Assembly (NCBI RefSeq): GCF_022811645.1
Contig: NZ_CP094534.1
Span: forward strand, 1,364,001 to 1,428,000
Origin: Hymenobacter monticola
Lineage (GTDB): Bacteria > Bacteroidota > Bacteroidia > Cytophagales > Hymenobacteraceae
Length of the DNA stretch: 64,000 nucleotides
Direction of reading: 5' to 3'
Numbering within the stretch: position 1 is the stretch's first letter; each line of letters opens with the position of its first letter. Position numbers and translations under genes: made by a program. This document shows positions 1-7,839 of the stretch, in pieces. The notes beneath the pieces were generated by a model. That model had not been told where the DNA came from, made no database searches, and worked only from the letters and a program-made list of their open reading frames with translations.

Positions 1-1296
1 CGTGGCCTCGAGCAGGGCCACCCGGCGTGGCGGCGCCGCCTCAAAGCGCAGTTCCAGCTGTTCGCGGGCCGGGTTGGGCCAGAGCTGCACGGCGGCCTCG
101 TGCGCCGATTTGGACGCCAGCGGCTGGGCCGCCAGCAGGCGGGTAAGGCCGGAACTGGGCTGCCCGCCCACCTGCTCAAACAAGCCGGCAACGATGATTT
201 TGCCGCTGGCTTCAACCCGCATATCGATTACCCGGGCGGTGTTGTAGGTATAGTTGATGACCGGCATGGTGCGGAACCGACTGATGTAATGCGCATTGAG
301 GGTCGTATCGGGTTGGCCGCTGGCTACGCAACGCACCAGCGGCGCCGGGCCACCCCGGGCATTTGCCGCATTCAAGGTACCCGCCGCCAGAACAAGGCCA
401 TCCGCTTGCTCGACCAGTCTGGTCACCGGGCCGGTCGGGAAATTGGTATAGACGGGGTAGCCCATCTGATACGACTGCAAGCTGCTGTCGATGGTGCCGT
501 TGGGCAACAGCCGGAGCAGGCTGGGAATGCTGCCTCCGTAGTCGAAGATGCCGCCCAGCAAGTAGCGCCCGTCGGCCAGCCGCAGCAGGCAGTTCACATC
601 GGACCGGTTGAGCGTCTGGGCCACGAAGCTGGCATCGGGCGCGCCAGTGGCGCTGATGCGGCCAGTGGTGACCCGGTTGTTGAGTTCCGGCGAAGACGTG
701 ACGTAGGTGAAGCCGCCTGTGGGCTCCAGGCTCACGGCTTTCACGTACATGTCGGCGCTCAGGGCCGGGCTTTGAAAACCCGTGTCGCGGCTGCCGTCGC
801 TGTTCAGGCGCACCAAGGTTTGCTGGCCGGTCACCACCAGCTTGCCATCGGCCTGCACGAAAACCGTGGCGCCCGCCCGGCGCAGGCGCGTGCCCAACGC
901 CGCCGAGGTATCGAGCACAAATGAGGCATCGGGGTCGCCGCTGGGCAGCAGGCGCACCAGCGGGCGCACCGAGTCGGCCCACACCAGTGCCCGGCCATCG
1001 GCCTGCACGGCCAACAGGCCCGAAACCCCACTGCCCAGCTGCGGGCAGCGGAAGCTCACATCGGGGCGGCCGTCGGCCAGGATGCGGGCCACGTGGCGGG
1101 TGGCGTGGCCGTCCACGGCCGTGAAATCCCCACCAACCACGTACTTACCGTCGGCCTGTGGCACCACCCGGCGCAAAATGCTGACGTTGGCACCGTTTTG
1201 AAAGGTGGCGTTGTGAAAGCTGGGGTCGCGCTGCTGGGCCTGCGCCAGCGCGCCACTTCCCAATAGCCCGAGGAGAAAAAGTAAGGGTTTGCGCAT
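1..1296 (-). CDS. Delta-60 repeat secreted protein with T9SS sorting domain (3' end cut by window edge)
   Basis: The reading frame is open from an ATG at 1294-1296 (complement) to the window edge, so the C-terminus is missing. It starts with a signal peptide (MRKPLLFLLGLLGSGALAQ). Repeats of the delta-60 type follow, each with a QADGK/R core and a [IV]V.GG-like strand, for example VVPQADGKYVVGGDF and FVQADGKLVVTGQ. These repeats are expected to form a beta-propeller-like surface domain. The last visible residues contain LWPNPAREQLELRFE, which matches the start of a type A T9SS C-terminal sorting domain (PNPA motif), so the protein is probably exported by T9SS and anchored or released at the surface. 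It is a paralogue of the gene at 10317-12905. The natural ligand is unknown. Confidence 0.85.
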   Translation of the reverse strand, partial: MRKPLLFLLGLLGSGALAQAQQRDPSFHNATFQNGANVSILRRVVPQADGKYVVGGDFTAVDGHATRHVARILADGRPDVSFRCPQLGSGVSGLLAVQADGRALVWADSVRPLVRLLPSGDPDASFVLDTSAALGTRLRRAGATVFVQADGKLVVTGQQTLVRLNSDGSRDTGFQSPALSADMYVKAVSLEPTGGFTYVTSSPELNNRVTTGRISATGAPDASFVAQTLNRSDVNCLLRLADGRYLLGGIFDYGGSIPSLLRLLPNGTIDSSLQSYQMGYPVYTNFPTGPVTRLVEQADGLVLAAGTLNAANARGGPAPLVRCVASGQPDTTLNAHYISRFRTMPVINYTYNTARVIDMRVEASGKIIVAGLFEQVGGQPSSGLTRLLAAQPLASKSAHEAAVQLWPNPAREQLELRFEAAPPRRVALLEAT

Positions 1297-1360
1297 AGCC
1301 GAAGGAAAATAAAAATGGGTTCCGTGCTATGCGCAAATATCCAGCCAAAGCGCTGTCATT

Positions 1361-1984
1361 CTATTCGCTATCGGCAGCTGATGTAGAACTGCTGACCTGC
1401 TGGTACGCCGGCAGCTGATAGAACGGCCGCAGCAGGCGCACCACGTCTAGGGCGTCGGCCAGGGCTTCGTGGGCCACTTCGCGGTCGTCGAAGCGGGCGC
1501 GGGCCTTGCAGATGCGCATACTGGGCAGGCGCGAGTCTTTGTGCCAATTGAGGTAGAACACGGCCGGGTCGAGCATGGCGGGCTCGGCGCGCACGAGGGT
1601 GCCGTAGCCGGGCAGCTCTTTTAGAAAACCCAGGTCGAAGACGCCGATGTTTTTGCCCGCCATGGTCACCGACACGCAGTCCTTGGCATCGGGCCGGAAG
1701 CCGTGCGCCAGCAGAAACGCCCGGAGCTGCGGCAGCAGCTCGTCGGGGGTGCACAGCTCAGGATTGGGCTCCTTTTGGGCCAGTTCCTGCAGCAGACGGG
1801 CGTTGAGGGCCAGGGCGCCGGCCGTGCCCACGTACTCGGGGTGGCGCACCACGCGGCGGAAGGCGGGCAGTTCGGCCAGCGGCAGGGGATGGCGCGAGTC
1901 TTCAATGACGGCGGCCAGCTCCAGAATCTGGTGGCGGCGCGGGTTCGAGCCGGAGGTTTCGAGGTCGAGGGAAACGTAGCGCAT
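1361..1984 (-). CDS. DEDDh-type 3'-5' exonuclease (DnaQ/RNase T-like)
   Basis: This 207-residue protein begins MRYVSLDLETSGS, which carries exonuclease motif I (D-x-E at residues 5-7). The middle contains GKNIGVFDLGFLKEL (motif II region with an Asp), and the C-terminal part contains HEALADALD, the H-x4-D motif III of DEDDh exonucleases. The family hydrolyses DNA or RNA from the 3' end with two metal ions. No polymerase or BRCT domain is attached, so it is a stand-alone enzyme whose substrate cannot be told from sequence. I chose the ATG at 1984 because the catalytic DxE normally lies within the first ten residues. The frame stays open upstream to 2035, but that extension would overlap the neighbouring DUF4197 gene. 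It lies 40 bases downstream of that gene on the same strand. Confidence 0.85.
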   Translation of the reverse strand: MRYVSLDLETSGSNPRRHQILELAAVIEDSRHPLPLAELPAFRRVVRHPEYVGTAGALALNARLLQELAQKEPNPELCTPDELLPQLRAFLLAHGFRPDAKDCVSVTMAGKNIGVFDLGFLKELPGYGTLVRAEPAMLDPAVFYLNWHKDSRLPSMRICKARARFDDREVAHEALADALDVVRLLRPFYQLPAYQQVSSSTSAADSE

Positions 1985-2024
1985 ATGCCCGGTGTACGGG
2001 CAACGGCTCCCGGCCGCTGCCGAC

Positions 2025-2765
2025 TCAGCCGCCAAACACCTTTTTCAGCAGCTCGGTGGTGCGGGCCACGGGGTTTTGGCGGATGTTGGCTTCTTCCTGG
2101 GCAATGAGCGTGAACAGGCCGTCGATGGCCTTACCGGTGGCGTACTGGTTGAGGTCGGTTTGCACGGGCTGCACCAGCGGAATGCGGTTGTAGGTGGTGC
2201 TGAGCTGGGTGTAGTACCTGGTGGCGCCCACCTTGTCGAGGCTTTGCTGAATAATGGGCTGGAACGCGGTGGTGAGCTGGCCGGTGGTGGTCCGTTTGAG
2301 GTACTGCGTGGCCGCGTCCGGCTGCCCGCTCAGGATGTTCCACACATCCGTGAAAGTCAAGCTTTTGATGGCGTTCAGAAAAATGGGCTTGGCACTTTTG
2401 GCGGCGTCTTCGGCCCCGCGGTTGAGGCTCAGCTCAAAGGCATCAACCTGGCTGCCCAGGCCCAGGGCGCGCAGCTTGGTGGCCACGCGCTGCGCATCGG
2501 CTGGAAATGGAATGCGAATGAGCGAGTTCAGGTTGAAGCCGTCGGTTTGGGAGGCTTGGTCGGCGCCCTTGCTGATGCCCTGGATGAGGGCTTCCTTGAG
2601 GCCGTTGGCAGCTTCGGCGTTGCTCACGCCGCCGGGGGCGGTGCCGGCGGCTTTGCCCAGCGGGGGCAGCTTCACGTTGCCGATTTTAGGCAGGGAAATC
2701 TGGGCCGAAGCGTGCGTTGCGGCCCCCAGCACGAGGGCCAGCAGCAAAAAAAATCTGTTTTTCAT
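2025..2765 (-). CDS. DUF4197 family exported protein
   Basis: The protein has 246 residues and begins with a signal peptide (MKNRFFLLLALVLGAATHASAQ), so it is periplasmic or outer-membrane associated. The mature part is mostly helical, with the family's features: an N-terminal GLKEALIQGISKGADQAS segment, an FTDVWNIL segment, a TQYLKRTTTGQL segment, and a C-terminal ATGKAIDGLFTLIAQEE helix. These match DUF4197, a family common in Bacteroidota and Proteobacteria with no known biochemical role. The start at 2765 was preferred to the upstream ATG at 2837 because it begins the signal peptide. It may be co-transcribed with the exonuclease downstream, though no functional link is evident. Confidence 0.85.
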   Translation of the reverse strand: MKNRFFLLLALVLGAATHASAQISLPKIGNVKLPPLGKAAGTAPGGVSNAEAANGLKEALIQGISKGADQASQTDGFNLNSLIRIPFPADAQRVATKLRALGLGSQVDAFELSLNRGAEDAAKSAKPIFLNAIKSLTFTDVWNILSGQPDAATQYLKRTTTGQLTTAFQPIIQQSLDKVGATRYYTQLSTTYNRIPLVQPVQTDLNQYATGKAIDGLFTLIAQEEANIRQNPVARTTELLKKVFGG

Positions 2766-3116
2766 AGAAGCAGATGGGTATAGGCAGAATAATAAAATGC
2801 GGCGTTGGGTGTTATCCAGCCAATTAGGATGACGCAAACCTAGCCCTCCCCTTTCCCTGCCGCCCCACGTTATCGACCACGAGGCAACCTCTCACGACCG
2901 GAACCGGTCATCCATCGGCTGGGCCGATGGCAGCCGGTGGACGTTTGCAACGGGCGGCGCTGGCAGCGGGATTTTCAGCCGAGATTATTTTTTTCTAAAA
3001 AGCTGATTTCACGCGATTCCGAGCTACACTCCTGGTTTTCCCAAGGCTTTCAGCCCGAGTTTACAGCGTCTAACCCTTAGATTAGAGGCTCCTTACCGCC
3101 ACCCTCCCTCCTTTCC
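2766..3116. other. Intergenic region between divergent genes with two small hairpins
   Basis: This 351-base stretch separates the minus-strand DUF4197 gene from the plus-strand four-gene operon and must hold promoters for both. Two short perfect dyads lie close together: GACCGG/CCGGTC at 2896-2909 and CCATCGGC/GCCGATGG at 2912-2930. An A/T-rich tract at about 2982-3005 lies about 115 bases before the start at 3117. I found no convincing TAnnTTTG -7 element and no small reading frame worth calling. Confidence 0.5.
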
Positions 3117-3866
3117 ATGAAAATAAACCGCGCTGCCGGGCTGGCCCTGCTTTGCATTCCTTTGTGCGCCCACCTGGCGGCAGGCCAGACGGCGCCCCCC
3201 AACGCGGCGCTGGCCTCGGCCTTGGGTGCGGCGCAGCAGCAGTACACGACGTCCTTCGCGCTGTCGTCGCAGCTCTACAACGGCCCCGAATACATTGACT
3301 ACGCCCGGCGCTACCACGCCCAGACGGGCCATCAGTTTTTTGACCAGCCCACCAGGCAGCCGGGCGCGGTGTTCTACAACGGCCACTACTTTCCCGGCCT
3401 GCTGCTGACCTACGACGTGGTGCGCGACCAGATAGTGTTGTCGCCGCCCCGCAGCCCGCTGTCGCTGCGGCTTATCAACGAGAACGTGCGGTCGTTTTCG
3501 GTCAACAATCACCGCTTTGTGCGCCTGGTGGCCGATAGCGCCAACAGCCACGTCATTCAAACGGGCTACTACGAGGTGCTGCTCGACAGCACCGTGCAGG
3601 TGCTGGCCCGGCGCTCGAAGCGCCTGCAGGAGCAAATTGTGCAGCGCAACATTGACGTGGAGTTTTTGCCGCAAGACCAGTTGTTTATTAATAAGGCCGG
3701 CACCTACTACGCCATTGGCCGGAAGACGGCGCTGCTGCGCGTTTTTGCCGACCGCGCCAAGGAGGTGCAGGACTACGCGAAAGCGCAAAAGCTGTCTTTC
3801 AAAAAGGCCCGGCTGGAAGCCTCGACGGTGGAGCTGGCCCGCTACTACTCCGGGCTGCCGCGCTAG
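3117..3866 (+). CDS. Secreted protein of unknown function, first gene of TonB-receptor operon
   Basis: I do not recognise a family. The 249-residue product has a signal peptide (MKINRAAGLALLCIPLCAHLAAGQ). The mature part is rich in Tyr and Arg and alternates short strands and turns; it contains GAVFYNGHYFPGLLLTYDVV and a basic helix near residues 155-175. The C-terminal 60 residues look helical (AKEVQDYAKAQKLSFKKARL). No membrane segments or cysteines of note are visible in the mature part. It lies 42 bases upstream of the TonB-dependent receptor, on the same strand. Similarly placed small secreted proteins accompany TonB receptors in related genomes, so an accessory role at the outer membrane is a reasonable inference but unproven. 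Confidence 0.75.
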   Translation: MKINRAAGLALLCIPLCAHLAAGQTAPPNAALASALGAAQQQYTTSFALSSQLYNGPEYIDYARRYHAQTGHQFFDQPTRQPGAVFYNGHYFPGLLLTYDVVRDQIVLSPPRSPLSLRLINENVRSFSVNNHRFVRLVADSANSHVIQTGYYEVLLDSTVQVLARRSKRLQEQIVQRNIDVEFLPQDQLFINKAGTYYAIGRKTALLRVFADRAKEVQDYAKAQKLSFKKARLEASTVELARYYSGLPR

Positions 3867-3908
3867 GGTCCGGCCCGGCCTGCTATTCAGCGTCATTCCT
3901 TTCCTTAC

Positions 3909-6677
3909 ATGAAATACTGTTATTCTACTTGTTGCGGCTTGTTGCTGCTCTTGCTGAGCCTGACCGGCTACGGGCAGCAGGCCGAAAAAACCATTACCGG
4001 CGACTTCAACCACCTGCTGTTTGAGCAATTTGCCAGCCAGCTGGAGGCCCAGACGGCCTACCGGTTCTACTTCGACCCCACGGCCGTGGACAGCCTGTTT
4101 GTGACGCTGCGGGTGCAGGACCAGCCGGTGCCGGCCGTGCTCCAGCAAGCCTTGCAAAACACGAAGTTCCGCTTCGCCATCGACGACGAGCGCCGGGTGT
4201 TCGTGACCGCCGGCACGGTGATTTCGGCCGCGCCCGCCGCCGATTTCTACCAGCCCCGTCCCGCCACGGCTGCGTCCCTGGTCCCGGCCGACGAAGCCGC
4301 CGCGCCGGCGGCCTCCACCCGCTCGCACCTCGTGAGCGCCTCCGAGTACAAGGTGTACGAGATTGGCGCGGGCGGCGGCAGCGGCAAGGTCACGCTGGGG
4401 GGCCACATTCGGGAGCTGAAATCGGGCGAGCCGGTGATTGGGGCGTCCATCGTGGCCGAGGCCCTGAACTTGGGGACCACCACCGACCAGTTCGGCTATT
4501 ATTCGCTCACGCTGCCGGCCGGCCGCCACGACCTGAAAATCCGGGGCCTGGGCATCAAGAACACCAAGCGGCAGGTGGTGCTGCGCGGCAACGGCAAGCT
4601 CGAAATTGAGGTGGAAGAAGACATCATTACCCTCAAGGAAGTGGTGATTGAGGCCGAGAAGGACAAGAACGTTTCGGGCATGCAGATGGGCCTGGAGAAG
4701 CTGGACATCAAGACCATGCGCCAGGTGCCCACGGCCTTTGGCGAGACGGACATTCTGCGCGTCATCATGACCCTGCCGGGCGTGAAAACCGTGGGCGAGG
4801 GCAGCACGGGCCTCAACGTGCGCGGCGGCGCAACGGACCAGAACCTGATTCTGTTCAACGACGCCACCATCTACAACCCGTCGCACTTGTTCGGCTTCTT
4901 CTCGGCCTTCAACCCCGACATTTTGCAGGGCGTGGAGCTGTATAAAAGCGCTATTCCGGCCAAGTACGGCGGGCGCCTGGCCTCGGTGCTCGACATCACT
5001 ACGCGCGAGGGCAACAAGAAAAAGTTTGGCGGGGCGGGCGGCATCGGGCCGCTCACCAGCCGCCTCACGCTGGAAGGGCCCATCCTCAAAGACAAAAGCT
5101 CGTTCATTGTGAGCGGCCGGGCCAGCTACTCGGACTGGATTCTGAAGCAGCTGTCGGACAAGAACTTCTCGCAGAGCGCGGCCTCGTTCTACGACGTCAC
5201 GGCCCACGTCACCCACGAGTTCAACGAAAAGAACACCGTCTACGCCACGGGCTACTTCAGCTCCGACCGGTTTCGGCTGGCCAGCGACACCACCTACAGC
5301 TACCGCAACCAGGCCGCCAGCCTGAAGTGGCGCCACAACTTCAGCAACCGGCTCTATGGCGTGCTCACGGGCACCTACAGCCACTACGACTACGACGTGA
5401 CCTCGACCCAAAACCCGGTCACGGCCTCGCAGCTCAAATACGCCATTGAGCAGTCGGGCGCTCGGGCCGACTTCACGTACTACCCCAACAACCGGCACAC
5501 CGTGGACTTCGGCGGAAGCACGCTGCTCTACAACATCGCGCCGGGCAGCTTCCTGCCGCGGGGCGACCAGTCGCTCATCCGGCCCGACGTGCTGAGCAAG
5601 GAGCGCGCCCTGGAAAGCGCGCTGTATGTGTCGGATAAGTTCGACATCACTTCCCGGTTTTCGGTTTCGGCGGGCCTGCGCTACTCCTTTTTCCAGGCCC
5701 TGGGCCCGCGCAATGTGCTGCAATACGCCCCCGGCGAGTCGCGCACCGAAGCGTCCGTTGTCGACACGGTGCGCTACGGCTCGAACAAGGTGCTGGCCTC
5801 GTACCAGGGGCCGGAATACCGGCTGTCGGCGCGCTACTCGCTGAACGACCGGGCGTCGGTGAAGGCGAGCTACACCCGCACGCGCCAGTACATTCACCAG
5901 CTCACGAACACGGCCTCGGTGTCGCCGACGGACGTGTGGAAGCTGAGCGACAACAACATCCGCCCGCAGGTGGGCGACCAGTACTCGGTGGGCTACTACC
6001 GCAACTTCAAGTCGAACACCATCGAGGCGTCGGTCGAAACCTACTACAAGACCCTGCGCGACTTCGTGGACTACAAGAGCGGCGCCACGCTCGTGCTCAA
6101 CCCCCACATCGAAACCGACATCATCAACGCCGCGGGCAAGGCTTACGGCGTGGAAGTGTTTGTGAAGAAGCTTACCGGCAAGCTCAACGGCTGGGTGGGC
6201 TACACCTACTCCCGCTCGCTGGTGCAGGTGAACGCGGCCACCACCGCCGACATGATAAACGGCGGCCGGTACTACCCCAGCAACTTCGACAAGCCGCACG
6301 ACTTTACACTGGTGGGCAACTACCGCTTTAGCCGGCGCATCAGCACCTCCCTCAACGCCACCTATAGCACCGGGCGGCCCATCACGCTGCCGCTGGCCAA
6401 GTACTACCTCGGCAATTCGCAGCGCGTGTACTACTCCGACCGCAACGCCTACCGCGTGCCCGATTATTTCCGCATCGACCTGGCCGTGAACCTCGAGGGC
6501 AACCACAAGGTGAAGAAGCTGGCCCACAGCTCCTGGACGGTGGGCGTGTACAACCTCACCGGCCGCCACAACCCTTATTCCATCTATTTCAAGTCGGTGG
6601 GCGGGCAAATCAGGGGCTACCAGCTGTCGATTTTCGGCAATCCCATTCCCACCATCACGTATAATTTCAAGTTCTGA
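3909..6677 (+). CDS. TonB-dependent receptor with STN and carboxypeptidase-like regulatory domains
   Basis: This 922-residue outer-membrane receptor has a signal peptide (residues 1-22), an STN-like secretin/TonB short N-terminal domain (about 30-100), a linker rich in Ala and Pro, a CarboxypepD_reg-like beta-sandwich (about 160-245, with GEPVIGASIVAE and TDQFGYYSLTLPAG), a plug domain (about 265-385, with the LNVRGGATDQNLILFNDATI motif) and a 22-strand-type barrel to the terminal Phe (ITYNFKF). The family imports large substrates with energy from TonB-ExbBD. The substrate is not evident; no SusD partner follows, which argues against a classical polysaccharide-utilisation pair. An STN domain often signals to an anti-sigma factor, but no FecR-like gene is adjacent. 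The next gene begins one base after the stop codon, which indicates tight co-expression. Confidence 0.92.
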   Translation: MKYCYSTCCGLLLLLLSLTGYGQQAEKTITGDFNHLLFEQFASQLEAQTAYRFYFDPTAVDSLFVTLRVQDQPVPAVLQQALQNTKFRFAIDDERRVFVTAGTVISAAPAADFYQPRPATAASLVPADEAAAPAASTRSHLVSASEYKVYEIGAGGGSGKVTLGGHIRELKSGEPVIGASIVAEALNLGTTTDQFGYYSLTLPAGRHDLKIRGLGIKNTKRQVVLRGNGKLEIEVEEDIITLKEVVIEAEKDKNVSGMQMGLEKLDIKTMRQVPTAFGETDILRVIMTLPGVKTVGEGSTGLNVRGGATDQNLILFNDATIYNPSHLFGFFSAFNPDILQGVELYKSAIPAKYGGRLASVLDITTREGNKKKFGGAGGIGPLTSRLTLEGPILKDKSSFIVSGRASYSDWILKQLSDKNFSQSAASFYDVTAHVTHEFNEKNTVYATGYFSSDRFRLASDTTYSYRNQAASLKWRHNFSNRLYGVLTGTYSHYDYDVTSTQNPVTASQLKYAIEQSGARADFTYYPNNRHTVDFGGSTLLYNIAPGSFLPRGDQSLIRPDVLSKERALESALYVSDKFDITSRFSVSAGLRYSFFQALGPRNVLQYAPGESRTEASVVDTVRYGSNKVLASYQGPEYRLSARYSLNDRASVKASYTRTRQYIHQLTNTASVSPTDVWKLSDNNIRPQVGDQYSVGYYRNFKSNTIEASVETYYKTLRDFVDYKSGATLVLNPHIETDIINAAGKAYGVEVFVKKLTGKLNGWVGYTYSRSLVQVNAATTADMINGGRYYPSNFDKPHDFTLVGNYRFSRRISTSLNATYSTGRPITLPLAKYYLGNSQRVYYSDRNAYRVPDYFRIDLAVNLEGNHKVKKLAHSSWTVGVYNLTGRHNPYSIYFKSVGGQIRGYQLSIFGNPIPTITYNFKF

Positions 6678-6678
6678 T

Positions 6679-7818
6679 ATGCAGGTGTCTTCTCTTCTAA
6701 TCCGGCGGGTGCTGTCGGGGTGCCTGGTGCTGCTGGCGGCCTGCACCGACCCGTACATGCCCGAGGTCATTACGTCGCCGCCCAGCTACCTGGTGGTCGA
6801 TGGCTTTCTCAACGCCCAGGGCGTGACCACTATCAACCTTTCGCGCACCTACGCCGTGGCCTCGAAAGCCACCCAACCCGTCGAAACCCAGGCCACGGCT
6901 TACATCGAGGACGAAGCCGGCACCCGCCTGCCCCTGACCGAGGGCACCGTAAAGGGCACGTACACCTCGGCCGCGCAAACGCTGAACCCGGCCCGCAAAT
7001 ACCGCCTGCATCTGCGCACGCAGGCCGGCAAGGAATACGTGTCGGACTATGTGCCGGTGAAGATTACGCCGGCCTTCGATGCAGTGGACTGGCGCGCGGA
7101 ACGCGAGGGCCTGGGCATCTACGTGAGCACCCACGACGACGCCAATGCCACGCAATACTACCGCTGGGAATACGAAGAAACTTGGGAGATTATTCCGCCG
7201 CTGCGGCCCTCGCTCGAGTTTCTCAACAACAACATAATTCCCATTCGGGTGCCCTACCCCACGGTGTGCTGGGGCACGGAACGGTCGCCGATTGTTCAGC
7301 TCACGAAAACCACTTCCCTGAGCCAGGACGTGGTGTCGAACTTTTTGCTGCGCCGCCTGCCCCAAAACTCCGACCGGATTTTCCGGCGCTACAGCCTGCT
7401 GGTGCAGCAGCACGCCCTCACCAAAGAGGAATACGCCTACTGGGACCTGCTACGCAAAAACACCGAAAGCATCGGCACGCTCTTCGACCCGCAGCCGGCC
7501 CAGCTCACGGGCAACGTGCACTGCGTGAACAGCCCCGACGACCTGGCGATGGGGTTTGTGGGGGCCCACACGCTGCAGCAGCGCCGCATTTTTGTGGAGC
7601 GCACCCAGTTGCCCTTCAGCTGGCCTTTCAATGACGGCTTCACGGGCTGCTACCCGCCCGACACACTCGACCTGAGCAAGGTTAAAAACCCTTTCCAGAT
7701 TTTTCGGTCGGGAGTGGCGTTGCCGGTAGGCCAAATTCCTAAGGGTTATACCATATCCACCCTGGATTGCGTCGATTGTCGTCGCAAGGGCACCACCGTG
7801 CGTCCTTCGTTCTGGTAG
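6679..7818 (+). CDS. DUF4249 family lipoprotein
   Basis: The 379-residue protein opens with a lipoprotein signal ending in the lipobox LLAAC (Cys 21 or thereabouts), followed by TDPYMPEV, so it is a lipid-anchored envelope protein. The sequence after the lipobox (YLVVDGFLNAQGVTTINLSRTYAV) and the immunoglobulin-like strands match the start of DUF4249. This family is encoded next to TonB-dependent receptors in Bacteroidota and is thought to be an outer-membrane accessory, possibly analogous in position to SusD; that role is an inference. Four cysteines in the last third (CVNSP, CYPPD, CVDC) may form disulphides. It starts one base after the receptor's stop codon. Confidence 0.85.
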   Translation: MQVSSLLIRRVLSGCLVLLAACTDPYMPEVITSPPSYLVVDGFLNAQGVTTINLSRTYAVASKATQPVETQATAYIEDEAGTRLPLTEGTVKGTYTSAAQTLNPARKYRLHLRTQAGKEYVSDYVPVKITPAFDAVDWRAEREGLGIYVSTHDDANATQYYRWEYEETWEIIPPLRPSLEFLNNNIIPIRVPYPTVCWGTERSPIVQLTKTTSLSQDVVSNFLLRRLPQNSDRIFRRYSLLVQQHALTKEEYAYWDLLRKNTESIGTLFDPQPAQLTGNVHCVNSPDDLAMGFVGAHTLQQRRIFVERTQLPFSWPFNDGFTGCYPPDTLDLSKVKNPFQIFRSGVALPVGQIPKGYTISTLDCVDCRRKGTTVRPSFW

Positions 7819-7839
7819 CCGCTTTCTATTCGTTGAGCT

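Noticed and set aside
3093..6770. 1225-codon open frame on the minus strand opposite the TonB receptor
   Set aside because: It is His/Val/Arg/Gly-rich, has no recognisable domain and mirrors the codon bias of the real GC-rich gene on the other strand.
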